From: Nitrosopumilus sp. UBA526
GTDB lineage: Archaea; Thermoproteota; Nitrososphaeria; Nitrososphaerales; Nitrosopumilaceae
Assembly: GCA_002506665.1 (NCBI GenBank)
Contig: DAXZ01000026.1
Location: 2,479-21,091 of the forward strand
Reading direction: 5' to 3'
DNA length: 18,613 nucleotides
Below are positions 6,768 through 13,823 of this stretch, piece by piece (within the stretch, counting starts at the first letter, position 1; every line of letters starts with the position of its first letter). The position numbers were made by a program, and so were the translations under genes. The notes under the pieces are model-generated. The model was not told the origin of the DNA, did no database searches, and was given only the letters and a program-made list of their open reading frames with translations.

Positions 6768-8324
6768 ATGAGAACCATACTAATATTCTCCATATTCTCA
6801 TTAATGCTTTTAATGGTTATTCCAGTCTATGCAGGTGTACAAACTGCAACTTTGGATAAAGACACTTTCTCAGATACTGGCAGCTTTGTAATTTCTGGAA
6901 CTGCAGATGCTGAGGATGAAATAATAATTGCTTTAATATTAGGACCTGGTAAAGACAAGCCTCCACTAACTATAAACAACGATGGAACATTTTCTCGTAC
7001 AGTGCAGGCAAGCACATATTTCAACAAGGTAGGTGATTATACAATCGCAGTCTATTCATCAGGGCAAACAGCAGAAGATGGAGTTGTTATCAAAATCAAA
7101 TATGAAAACGGTAATGCCGCAGTCATACCAGACTATGACTTGGTTCTTAATTCCATTGGTGACAAACAAGTAACTGCTACTGAAACACTAACCTTTACAG
7201 CAAGTGTGACAGACTCTACAATCAAAAATGAAAAATATTCACTTAATCGTGTTCCAAATAATGGTCCAACAATTAATCCAGATACCGGAGTATTTTCTTG
7301 GACACCAAATGATTCTCAGGTGGGAAGATACACACTTGACATTGAAGTAGCATCTGGCATACTTAAACATAAAATAGAAATTACAATCGTGGTTCTTGCT
7401 AAACCGGCACCCACACCAACGCCTGCACCTGCAGCTACCCCTCCAGCTACTCCTGCCCCAGCTCCTGCCCCGGCTCCAGCTCCTGCACCTCAAGAACTAG
7501 GGCTAGCATCATTTGTAGATGGGACCAAGGATGTACAGAGCTATGTTGATAGATACAATACAGAAGACACCTACAGAGAATGGTTTGATGCCAATTTTTC
7601 ACAATATGATTCCATATATCAGGCAGTTGGATTAGAGGAACCAGCTCCTGCACCAGAGCCTGTACCTCCAGCTGCTCCTGTACCAACAACATTACCTGTT
7701 CCGGCATTATTTGTAGATGAGACCAAGGATGTACAGAGCTATGTTGACAAATACAACAGTGACGATGAATACAAGGATTGGTTTGATGCAAACTATGCAC
7801 AATATGATTCAATATATCATGCAGTCGGACTAGAGGAACCACAAGCAGTTGAAGAAGAGTTTGGAGAATGTGGCAAAGGAACTGACCTTGTAGATGGAGT
7901 GTGTGTAATTGTTGATAATTCTAAAGGTGGAGGATGTCTCATTGCAACGGCTACCTATGATTCTGAGATGGCGCCACAAATCCAACAACTACGAGAAATC
8001 AGAGATAATCAGTTAATGAGTACTAAATCAGGGACGTCATTTATGGCCGGATTCAATCAATTCTACTATTCATTCTCACCATATGTAGCAGACATGGAAA
8101 GACAAAACCCATTATTCAAAGAAATAATAAAAATGGGAATCACCCCACTGTTATCTACATTATCTATAATGTCATATGCAGAAACAGAATCAGAGGTGCT
8201 AGGCTATGGAATTGGCGTTATTCTGATGAATCTAGGAATATACGTGGCTACACCGGCAATCATAATCTTCAAGACTAGAAAATATGTCAAAATCTCTAGA
8301 AATGGTAAACCACAATTGATCTAA
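6768..8324 (+). CDS. Secreted, membrane-anchored surface protein with CFI-box-type C-terminus
   Basis: 518 residues. A Sec signal peptide is at 1-22, with likely cleavage after VYA. An Ig-like region is at about 23-112. A cadherin/He_PIG-like domain is at about 122-210, with PDTGVFSWTPND at 171-182. A Pro-Ala linker runs 212-241. Two copies of a module follow, about 244-292 and 313-357, with the core YVDRYN...WFD...YDSIY.AVGLEEP. Next comes a Cys-loop, CGKGTDLVDGVC (368-379). The C-terminus opens GGGCLIATATYDSEM (387-401), the CFI-box signature seen in surface proteins, then a hydrophobic segment at about 478-501 and a basic tail. I infer an extracytoplasmic structural or adhesive protein held in the membrane; no enzyme site is seen. 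The modules and Cys-loop recur in the next gene. Function unknown. Confidence 0.78.
   Translation: MRTILIFSIFSLMLLMVIPVYAGVQTATLDKDTFSDTGSFVISGTADAEDEIIIALILGPGKDKPPLTINNDGTFSRTVQASTYFNKVGDYTIAVYSSGQTAEDGVVIKIKYENGNAAVIPDYDLVLNSIGDKQVTATETLTFTASVTDSTIKNEKYSLNRVPNNGPTINPDTGVFSWTPNDSQVGRYTLDIEVASGILKHKIEITIVVLAKPAPTPTPAPAATPPATPAPAPAPAPAPAPQELGLASFVDGTKDVQSYVDRYNTEDTYREWFDANFSQYDSIYQAVGLEEPAPAPEPVPPAAPVPTTLPVPALFVDETKDVQSYVDKYNSDDEYKDWFDANYAQYDSIYHAVGLEEPQAVEEEFGECGKGTDLVDGVCVIVDNSKGGGCLIATATYDSEMAPQIQQLREIRDNQLMSTKSGTSFMAGFNQFYYSFSPYVADMERQNPLFKEIIKMGITPLLSTLSIMSYAETESEVLGYGIGVILMNLGIYVATPAIIIFKTRKYVKISRNGKPQLI
7399..7491 (+). repeat. Low-complexity Pro-Ala-Thr linker repeat
   Basis: A run of CC-ending and GCT/GCA codons encodes an alternating Pro-Ala/Thr stretch (residues 212-241 of the surface protein). 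It would be an extended spacer between the He_PIG-like domain and the first module, and a likely site of slippage. Confidence 0.8.
7494..7643 (+). repeat. Module A, copy in the CFI-box gene
   Basis: This 150-base block matches 10673-10822 in the neighbouring gene without gaps; by eye there are about nine differences. It encodes the first YVDRYN/WFD/YDSIY module starting ELGLASFVDGTKD. Confidence 0.85.
7683..7843 (+). repeat. Module B, copy in the CFI-box gene
   Basis: This 161-base block aligns without gaps to 10838-10998 and is clearly more diverged in the middle than module A. It begins in the shared TTLPV linker and ends at the second AVGLEEP. Confidence 0.8.
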
Positions 8325-8336
8325 TGGACAGTCAAG

Positions 8337-8344
8337 TTTATTAT
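8337..8344 (+). promoter_or_regulatory. Box A of the NHL/FN3 surface protein gene
   Basis: TTTATTAT, centred about 26 nt before ATG 8366. The two adjacent surface genes therefore seem to have separate promoters although only 41 bases divide them. Confidence 0.45.
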
Positions 8345-8365
8345 GTAATTTTTTAAATTTGAGCC

Positions 8366-11143
8366 ATGGTTATTAACACATTGACAAACAAAGTAATTCT
8401 CTGCCTCTTATTCACACTTTGTATTGTATTTGTCCAATCGGCATATGCCGAACTTGGATTTTTATCTAAATTTGGTACTATGGGTTCAGGAGATGGCCAA
8501 CTTAACAACCCTACAGATGTCATATATGACAAATTAAACAAAATTCATGTTGTAGATAGTGGTAATAACAGAATCAGTGTCTATGACTATGACAAGTCTT
8601 CTTTTGATTTCACATATGGAACATTTTGTGATCTTAATAATCCCGAAGATTGTATTAGTAATAATGACAATATATTGGGCGCTGGCCAATTTAATAATCC
8701 AACTAGTATTGCATATGATTCATCTGCTACGAAATATTTTGTACTTGATTCTGACAATCAACGAGTTCAAGTTTTTAACAAGAAGGGTGAATTTGAATCA
8801 AGTTTTGACTCGAAACAAAAGCCAGCTCAAGGAACTGCAATTCAAAAATTATCAAATAAGATTCTAATATCAAATACTAGTAATGATTCAATATACATTT
8901 TTGATTCAACTAGAATGTCTCCTGACCATTTTAATTCATATAACGGCATCCAGTTTGACGATCCAACAAACATGATAATTGATGCAGATGCAACTCTATA
9001 TGTTTCAGATACCGGAAATAATAGAATTGTTGTATTTGACCTGGTTTCTGGTGATTGTTCTCCTGACACCAAAGTAGCAGATGGAGTATGTTTTGATAAA
9101 ATGTTTGGAACAGTAGGTACCGGTGACGGGCAACTCAAAAAACCAATGGGGCTTGCATATAATTTTGCTACGAAATTGCTTTATGTATCAGATAGTGAAA
9201 ATAACAGAATTGTTGTTTTTGAAATGGTTTCTGGTGATTGTCCTACTGACACCAAAGTAGCAGAGGGAGTATGTTTTGTTGAAACGTTTGGAACAGAAGG
9301 TACTGGTAATGGAGAATTCAAAAAACCAATGGGACTTGCACATAATAAAAACACCCCATTCTTATTTGTAGCAGACTCTGAAAATAATAGAGTTCAGGTG
9401 CTTAGTCTAGATTCAGCGTCTGCTGGTTCATCTTCTACAACACCTACTACAACACCTACTACGTCTGCCAACCCTGGTAGGCCTATTGGTCTAGATGCAA
9501 TTCCTGCCTCTCCTACTTCGATATTTCTCTCATGGAAAGCTCCGAGGGACACTAGTGGAATCACAGAATACAAGATTGAATACAAGATTGATTCTGAATA
9601 TGTCACAGTTAAACAACCTGTCCAAAGCAACAGTACATCATTTATTCACAATGGTCTAGAGTCAGACAAATCCTACTCTTATCGTGTTTCTGCAACCAAT
9701 TCAAAAGGTACAGGTGATTCCACTTCGGCCACGACAGCAATAAAACCAAAACATACTGATACCCCTGTTGCACTGACAGCCACTGCAATTTCACCAACCT
9801 CAATCAAACTCTCTTGGTTGCCACCATCCAACACTTATGGACAACCAATTGGTGGTTATATCATTTACCGTATCCAGGGAGACAGTTCTGTTGACGTAGG
9901 AAGTACAAGTGCACAAACCACAACCTACCCTCTTAATGATTTGGATACTGACACAACATACACATATGTAGTTGCTGCCAAGATTCCTTCTGGTAAACCA
10001 CAATCTGAACCTGCGTCAGCTACTCCTAGAGCAGACTCTACAGATACAACCAGTATACCAATACAATCAACATTTGTCAAGACAACAGAGCCTTCTTCAC
10101 CTACACAGTTGTCTGCATCAGCTGTTTCATCAACCCAGATTAACTTGACATGGATAAAACCAACAAATACCGGCAACTCTCCAATTACAGGTTACAAAAT
10201 CGAGATAAAACAAGACACCGGTCAATACACCACACTAGTTGCAGATACAGCTAGTACTACAGTAAAATACTCTGCCAATAATCTTGTCACAAACTCGAAA
10301 TATACTTTCAAAGTATCAGCAATTAATGTCATAGGCCCAAGTGAGCCATCAAACGAATCGTATGCTATACCCGTCGTCAATTTCAAGATTAATCCATTAA
10401 GGGACATAACAATAGATGAAGGAAAATTAATAAGATTCACAGTCAGACTAGTCGATGATTCAATCACAAACGAAGTGTTTAGTTTAGAGAACAGTCCACC
10501 GGCAGGCGCTACAATTGTATCAGGCACTGGTGCATTTTCATGGACCCCAACAAGTTCTGAGGGTGGAAAAACATACACGTTTGATATAGTGGCAAAAGGA
10601 GGCAGTCTCTTTGACCGTCAAACAATAAACATTACTGTAACTGATGTTGTAATTACACCACCAGAACCTGAAGAACTAGGGCTAGCATCATTTGTAGACG
10701 GGACCAAGGACGCACAGAGCTATGTTGATAGATACAATACAGAAGACACCTACAAGGAATGGTTTGATACCACTTTTTCACAATATGATTCCATATATCA
10801 GGCAGTCGGACTAGAGGAACCATCTCCTGAACCTGAACCAACAACATTACCTGTTCTGGCATCATTTGTAGATGAGACCAAAGATCCACAGATCTACGTT
10901 GATAGATACAATACAGAAGACAGCTATAAGGCGTGGTTTGATGCAAACTATGCAGATTATGATTCCATATATCACGCAGTCGGACTAGAGGAGCCACAGT
11001 TAGATGCCCCCAAAGTCGAATCAGAAACATCCACAGTCGAAGAGAAAAAGTTTGGTATCTGCGGTCCCGGAACCAAGCTAATTGATGGGGTATGTACCAT
11101 TGTTGACAAGCCAACAACAAAATCCTGGTGGAAATTCTGGTAA
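8366..11143 (+). CDS. Secreted NHL-repeat / fibronectin type III surface protein
   Basis: 925 residues. The signal peptide is at 1-28, with cleavage after AYA. An NHL beta-propeller spans about 30-350, with recurring GTGDGQL.KPMGLA...YVSDSENNRIVVF blades. A Thr-rich linker is at 355-368. Three fibronectin type III domains lie at about 370-465, 466-560 and 573-670. A He_PIG/cadherin-like domain is at about 672-765, containing GTGAFSWTP. Modules A and B follow at about 770-878, matching the neighbour gene. The Cys-loop CGPGTKLIDGVC comes next, and the protein ends KSWWKFW. No C-terminal membrane helix is present, unlike its neighbour. It looks like an extracellular binding or scaffold protein. 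The shared modules suggest the two products work in the same surface layer. Function unknown. Confidence 0.8.
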   Translation: MVINTLTNKVILCLLFTLCIVFVQSAYAELGFLSKFGTMGSGDGQLNNPTDVIYDKLNKIHVVDSGNNRISVYDYDKSSFDFTYGTFCDLNNPEDCISNNDNILGAGQFNNPTSIAYDSSATKYFVLDSDNQRVQVFNKKGEFESSFDSKQKPAQGTAIQKLSNKILISNTSNDSIYIFDSTRMSPDHFNSYNGIQFDDPTNMIIDADATLYVSDTGNNRIVVFDLVSGDCSPDTKVADGVCFDKMFGTVGTGDGQLKKPMGLAYNFATKLLYVSDSENNRIVVFEMVSGDCPTDTKVAEGVCFVETFGTEGTGNGEFKKPMGLAHNKNTPFLFVADSENNRVQVLSLDSASAGSSSTTPTTTPTTSANPGRPIGLDAIPASPTSIFLSWKAPRDTSGITEYKIEYKIDSEYVTVKQPVQSNSTSFIHNGLESDKSYSYRVSATNSKGTGDSTSATTAIKPKHTDTPVALTATAISPTSIKLSWLPPSNTYGQPIGGYIIYRIQGDSSVDVGSTSAQTTTYPLNDLDTDTTYTYVVAAKIPSGKPQSEPASATPRADSTDTTSIPIQSTFVKTTEPSSPTQLSASAVSSTQINLTWIKPTNTGNSPITGYKIEIKQDTGQYTTLVADTASTTVKYSANNLVTNSKYTFKVSAINVIGPSEPSNESYAIPVVNFKINPLRDITIDEGKLIRFTVRLVDDSITNEVFSLENSPPAGATIVSGTGAFSWTPTSSEGGKTYTFDIVAKGGSLFDRQTINITVTDVVITPPEPEELGLASFVDGTKDAQSYVDRYNTEDTYKEWFDTTFSQYDSIYQAVGLEEPSPEPEPTTLPVLASFVDETKDPQIYVDRYNTEDSYKAWFDANYADYDSIYHAVGLEEPQLDAPKVESETSTVEEKKFGICGPGTKLIDGVCTIVDKPTTKSWWKFW
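10673..10822 (+). repeat. Module A, copy in the NHL/FN3 gene
   Basis: Partner of 7494-7643: same 150-base length, no gaps, about 94 percent identical by hand count. Third-position and other changes are both present. Confidence 0.85.
10838..10998 (+). repeat. Module B, copy in the NHL/FN3 gene
   Basis: Partner of 7683-7843: same 161-base length. The flanks are near-identical (the TTLPV linker and the AVGLEEP end); the middle is more diverged. Confidence 0.8.
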
Positions 11144-11252
11144 CTCTAGTCGGGTTTTAACTTGGTTTGTCCCGTTTTAGATGTGAATATTCTATCTTTA
11201 TACCTAAAGGTGCATTTGGCACGAATAATAGGGTTTTCCGTTTAACGTTATT

Positions 11253-12128
11253 TTGATTGTTTGTCAATTATATAATACTTGTATATTTTATCAAAACTCA
11301 ATCACTCGTATCAGTACGGCAAGAAAAAAATTCAACTCCCCAATATCATACAGATTACGAGAGATCCCCATAAAATACATCAAAATATGGCGTGATGCTC
11401 AGGCAAGAAGGCTAGACCGGGTTGGAATAGCAGAACTTGCAAAATCAATCAAAAATGAGGGGCTACAAAACCCACCAATGGTTCAAAAAGAGTCAAAGAA
11501 CTCGTATCTGCTGATGTCAGGGCAGAGAAGGCTAGCTGCACTCAAAAGACTGGGCGCAAAAAAGGTTCCAGTATTACTATTAACCAACTCTACAAAATAT
11601 GATGTTCATGATGCAAAGGCCGCATCTGTAGTTGAGAATCTACACCGCAACAAAATGAACACAAAGGACATGACAGCGGCATGCGTATTTCTGACAGAAT
11701 CTGCAGGCAAGTCACAAGCTGCAAAATCACTGGGAATATCCTCCCAGACCCTAAAGAAATACCTCGGATTTGCATCAGTTCCAGAGCAATTACGACAGTT
11801 TGTTCCAAGAGAACTATCAAGGGACGATGTGACAAAACTACATCAGATTATCTCAAATGTATCAAAGGCAGTCCGAGTCGCAGAAAAGCTAGCCTCGTTG
11901 GATTCAAAACTCAGAAAACAATATCTCAAGGTATTATCTAGAAATCCAAAGTCATCACATCCAAAACTCTTAAAGAAAGCAAAAAGTAGACTGCTCCAAC
12001 AAAAAGTTACGATTAACCTAAACAAAGGAACTGCAAAAAAACTCCAACGCCTAGCTGCAAGAAATGACATCGAGGTGACAGATATGGCATACAAAATACT
12101 CTCTGCCCAGCTAAAGAAGAGACGCTAG
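11253..12128 (+). CDS. ParB/Spo0J-like DNA-binding protein with C-terminal ribbon-helix-helix
   Basis: 291 residues from TTG 11253. A ParB N-terminal domain runs about 32-135. Within it are IAELAKSIKNEGLQNPP (59-75), the GxRRLAA-type box SGQRRLAALKRLG (89-101, ParB nucleotide-binding box II position) and VVENLHRNKMN (126-136, box III). A helix-turn-helix follows at about 150-172 (SQAAKSLGISSQTLKKYLG). The last 40 residues read as a strand KVTINLN plus two helices, a CopG/Arc ribbon-helix-helix pattern, which would give a second DNA-binding or dimer module. No ParA is adjacent. The start is uncertain: TTATATAAT (11268-11276) looks like a promoter inside the annotated N-terminus, and no ATG, GTG or TTG lies in frame between it and the ParB domain. 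A role in chromosome organisation or transcription is inferred only. Confidence 0.75.
   Translation: MIVCQLYNTCIFYQNSITRISTARKKFNSPISYRLREIPIKYIKIWRDAQARRLDRVGIAELAKSIKNEGLQNPPMVQKESKNSYLLMSGQRRLAALKRLGAKKVPVLLLTNSTKYDVHDAKAASVVENLHRNKMNTKDMTAACVFLTESAGKSQAAKSLGISSQTLKKYLGFASVPEQLRQFVPRELSRDDVTKLHQIISNVSKAVRVAEKLASLDSKLRKQYLKVLSRNPKSSHPKLLKKAKSRLLQQKVTINLNKGTAKKLQRLAARNDIEVTDMAYKILSAQLKKRR
11268..11276 (+). promoter_or_regulatory. TATA-like element at the 5' end of the ParB-like gene
   Basis: TTATATAAT lies 15 bases inside the frame that opens at TTG 11253. If functional, transcription would start near 11297-11304, so the true start codon would be non-canonical (ATC or ATA candidates) or the element is simply coding sequence. 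Confidence 0.3.
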
Positions 12129-12165
12129 GCAATCATAAACCAGAAACGCGCAAGATTTTCAAACA

Positions 12166-12693
12166 CTATGTTCCAAGACCTATTGCCTCGCCAAAGTAAT
12201 ATCCCGCCAAAATTGTTGCACAAGACCAAACACACGAACCGGCAAACGTGTATATCAAAAACTTTGGAATCCGCATCTTGAGCAGTCCTGCAGGAACTGA
12301 GATCATCTCTCTCATCACAGGTACCATTCTTCCCAAAAACACCGCCTTGTCACCATACTTTTCAAACCAAACCTCGACCCGTTCTAGTTTTTTTCCATCT
12401 ACCTTGACGTATCTCAAATATCTAAGCAAAACTGCGCGTCCAAGCTTTAATGCAACTAGATATGTGCTTGCAGTACCAATGGTTGCACCTGCGGCACCAA
12501 GTATGATCATCGGTATTAGGCCAACTATGGTAATTCCCTGCTGTGATGCCAAGAACCCCGCTGTTGGAAATATTGCCAAAGTTGGAATCGGCGGAATTAC
12601 GGTCTCAAGCAAAGCGGCCAAGAATATCCCCTCATAGAGATGATCCCCCAAAAAGTCTGCTATCCATGACAGAAAACTATCAAATGCCTCCAT
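12166..12693 (-). CDS. DedA/SNARE-associated (VTT) family membrane protein
   Basis: 175 residues, mostly hydrophobic. DedA landmarks are ETVIPPIPT (30-38), a Gly-rich membrane segment at 66-86 (GAAGATIGTASTYLVALKLG) and the signature GRMVPVMREMISVPAG (121-136) followed by a hydrophobic helix at 144-166. The family helps membrane homeostasis, and some members flip lipids or take part in proton-coupled transport; the substrate here is unknown. Box A near 12715-12723, about 26 nt upstream of ATG 12693, suggests leaderless expression. The protein ends abruptly after GEAIGLGT, short for DedA. In the next frame the strand continues as VFENLARFWFMIA and stops in the CTAG used by the ParB-like gene, so a one-base frameshift near 12166-12172 is possible. 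Confidence 0.85.
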   Translation of the reverse strand: MEAFDSFLSWIADFLGDHLYEGIFLAALLETVIPPIPTLAIFPTAGFLASQQGITIVGLIPMIILGAAGATIGTASTYLVALKLGRAVLLRYLRYVKVDGKKLERVEVWFEKYGDKAVFLGRMVPVMREMISVPAGLLKMRIPKFLIYTFAGSCVWSCATILAGYYFGEAIGLGT

Positions 12694-12714
12694 TTGTTTT
12701 TGGCAACAAAATCT

Positions 12715-12723
12715 TACTAAATT
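12715..12723 (-). promoter_or_regulatory. Box A of the dedA-family gene
   Basis: Minus-strand AATTTAGTA, centred about 26 nt before ATG 12693, with no ribosome binding site between. Confidence 0.35.
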
Positions 12724-12797
12724 ACCTTACGAAGAAACACAGCCAAACTGCTTTTTACTATGGGGTGTGGTTGGGTGTTTTGCAGCACTTTAAACCC

Positions 12798-12804
12798 TTA
12801 AAAT
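12798..12804 (+). promoter_or_regulatory. Box A of tRNA-Arg
   Basis: TTAAAAT, centred about 26 nt before the first base of the tRNA at 12827, so the transcript would begin at or very near the mature 5' end. Confidence 0.45.
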
Positions 12805-12826
12805 GGTAATTAGACGCTGGATTTTT

Positions 12827-12901
12827 GGGCCCATAGCTCAGCATGGACAGAGTGTTGGACTTCTAATCCAATGGTCAAGGGATCGAAGCCCTTTGGGCCC
12901 G
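12827..12901 (+). tRNA. tRNA-Arg, anticodon TCT
   Basis: 75 bases. The acceptor GGGCCCA pairs with TGGGCCC, with discriminator G at 12901. The D-stem is GCTC/GAGT with GG in the loop. The anticodon stem TTGGA/TCCAA holds the loop CTTCTAA, so the anticodon is TCT (12862-12864). The T-stem is AAGGG/CCCTT. The T-loop is ATCGAAG, with A instead of T at position 54. No CCA is encoded and no intron is seen. Confidence 0.95.
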
Positions 12902-12997
12902 CGTTCTCATCTATGCTACATCCGTATAGCCAGTCAAGTGCGAGTCTAACAGACCTAGAAATAATCTCAATGGACACGAGCAGTTAAATGATGTCTC
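12902..12997. other. Intergenic spacer after tRNA-Arg
   Basis: About 95 bases between the tRNA and the next promoter. Two small hairpins can be drawn: GCTA...TAGC just after 12910, and GTCT-AAC-AGAC near 12944-12954. They may be tRNA 3' trailer structure. I see no gene here. Confidence 0.3.
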
Positions 12998-13006
12998 TAT
13001 AAAATT
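12998..13006 (+). promoter_or_regulatory. TATA box of the PRC-barrel gene
   Basis: TATAAAATT, the best box A match in the window. Initiation would fall near 13025-13030, downstream of the frame-open ATG at 13012, so that ATG cannot be used from this promoter. Confidence 0.5.
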
Positions 13007-13050
13007 CTGATATGAGCTCAGAATTTAGGCTTAAGAAATTAAGAGGCTCT

Positions 13051-13055
13051 GGAGG
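13051..13055 (+). promoter_or_regulatory. Ribosome binding site that decides the PRC-barrel gene start
   Basis: GGAGG sits 7 bases before ATG 13063. Together with the TATA box position it favours 13063 over the upstream in-frame ATG 13012. Confidence 0.6.
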
Positions 13056-13062
13056 CTATGTT

Positions 13063-13794
13063 ATGGCTACTGTTACTGATGAACAGCAAACAAAAGGCAA
13101 CTTGGGTGGCCCTGATCTGTTCTTGGCACCAATCGGACGACTTGATGCTGAAAGAATTACTAAATATTTTTGCAATACATGTGAGAAAGAATTTGAAGGT
13201 CCTCCGAAAATCGAGTTTGAGAATCCAAACGAAGAGGTTGCAGAAAATCTAATTCTTGCAGAACGAGGACAATACATCTGTAGTTCCTGTAATGCATCAA
13301 TTGCAGAGTATCGAAATTTCAAAAAAGAAGACGAGTCCGGCGAAGTTGGACGCGCAAAACCCCTAGACATACATCCACCACAATCAACACTAGAACCAAC
13401 ACCGGTATCAGAACCTATACCAGAAACTGTATCAGAATCTATACCAGAAACTGTACCAGAACCTATACCAGAAACAACACCCCAACCCGAGACGGTCTCA
13501 TCTTCAAGTCCAGCTACAGTTACATCACTTGAAGGAAAGCAAGTATTTGATGAGAACGCAAACAAAATCGGAACCGCAAAACAAGTTGGAATCGACTCTG
13601 CACAGTCGATGGTCTTGGTAATTACTAAAGCAGATGACACAGAAGACACCATACCTTGGAATAATATCAAAAAGATTGGAGAAATCATTCTCTTAGGAAA
13701 TCCCAGTAAAGAAGCTCAGCTAGGATGTCCAAACTGTGGGTTTGAAAACAAGGCGGGCTCAAAGTTCTGTGAAGAATGTGGAACAAAGATCTGA
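13063..13794 (+). CDS. PRC-barrel protein with N-terminal Cys4 site and C-terminal zinc ribbon
   Basis: 243 residues from ATG 13063 (260 if ATG 13012 is used). The N-terminal part has a Cys4 site at C37/C40 and C73/C76. The linker at 112-150 is rich in Pro, Glu and Thr and carries an eight-residue repeat. A PRC-barrel-like domain spans about 156-212: LEGKQVFDENANKIGTAKQV, then IPWNNIKKIGEIILLG. The C-terminus is a classic zinc ribbon, CPNCG (222-226) and CEECG (236-240). No signal peptide or membrane helix is seen, so it is cytoplasmic. PRC-barrels serve in RNA processing (RimM) and membrane-complex assembly. With two metal sites this one may bind nucleic acid or protein, but the role is unknown. 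The signal peptidase gene follows after 29 bases. Confidence 0.75.
   Translation: MATVTDEQQTKGNLGGPDLFLAPIGRLDAERITKYFCNTCEKEFEGPPKIEFENPNEEVAENLILAERGQYICSSCNASIAEYRNFKKEDESGEVGRAKPLDIHPPQSTLEPTPVSEPIPETVSESIPETVPEPIPETTPQPETVSSSSPATVTSLEGKQVFDENANKIGTAKQVGIDSAQSMVLVITKADDTEDTIPWNNIKKIGEIILLGNPSKEAQLGCPNCGFENKAGSKFCEECGTKI
13408..13479 (+). repeat. Three 24-base tandem units in the PRC-barrel linker
   Basis: Three units encode SEPIPETV, SESIPETV and PEPIPETT. They form the Pro-Glu spacer between the N-terminal Cys4 region and the PRC-barrel. Confidence 0.8.
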
Positions 13795-13823
13795 TAGTTA
13801 ATGACATAGGGCGGATAATGTAA

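Noticed and set aside
7447..7842. His/Gln-rich minus-strand frame across the surface-protein modules, with a similar one at 10653-11120
   Set aside because: The same shadow appears in both genes because the module DNA is duplicated. It is not an independent gene family.
11148..11180. CGGG...CCCG inverted repeat followed by a T run after the NHL/FN3 gene
   Set aside because: A four-base stem with a 16-base loop is too weak to call a terminator.
11211..11223. GTGC-ATTTG-GCAC inverted repeat upstream of the ParB-like gene, considered as a parS-type site
   Set aside because: It is a single four-base arm pair, not resembling known parS, with no second copy seen.
12984..13011. Possible box C/D sRNA (ATGATG ... 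CTGA)
   Set aside because: The boxes are about 15-20 bases apart, too close for guide regions, and coincide with a promoter.
13012..13062. Upstream ATG start for the PRC-barrel protein
   Set aside because: The TATA box at 12998-13006 predicts initiation downstream of 13012, and a strong GGAGG precedes ATG 13063. It is not fully excluded.
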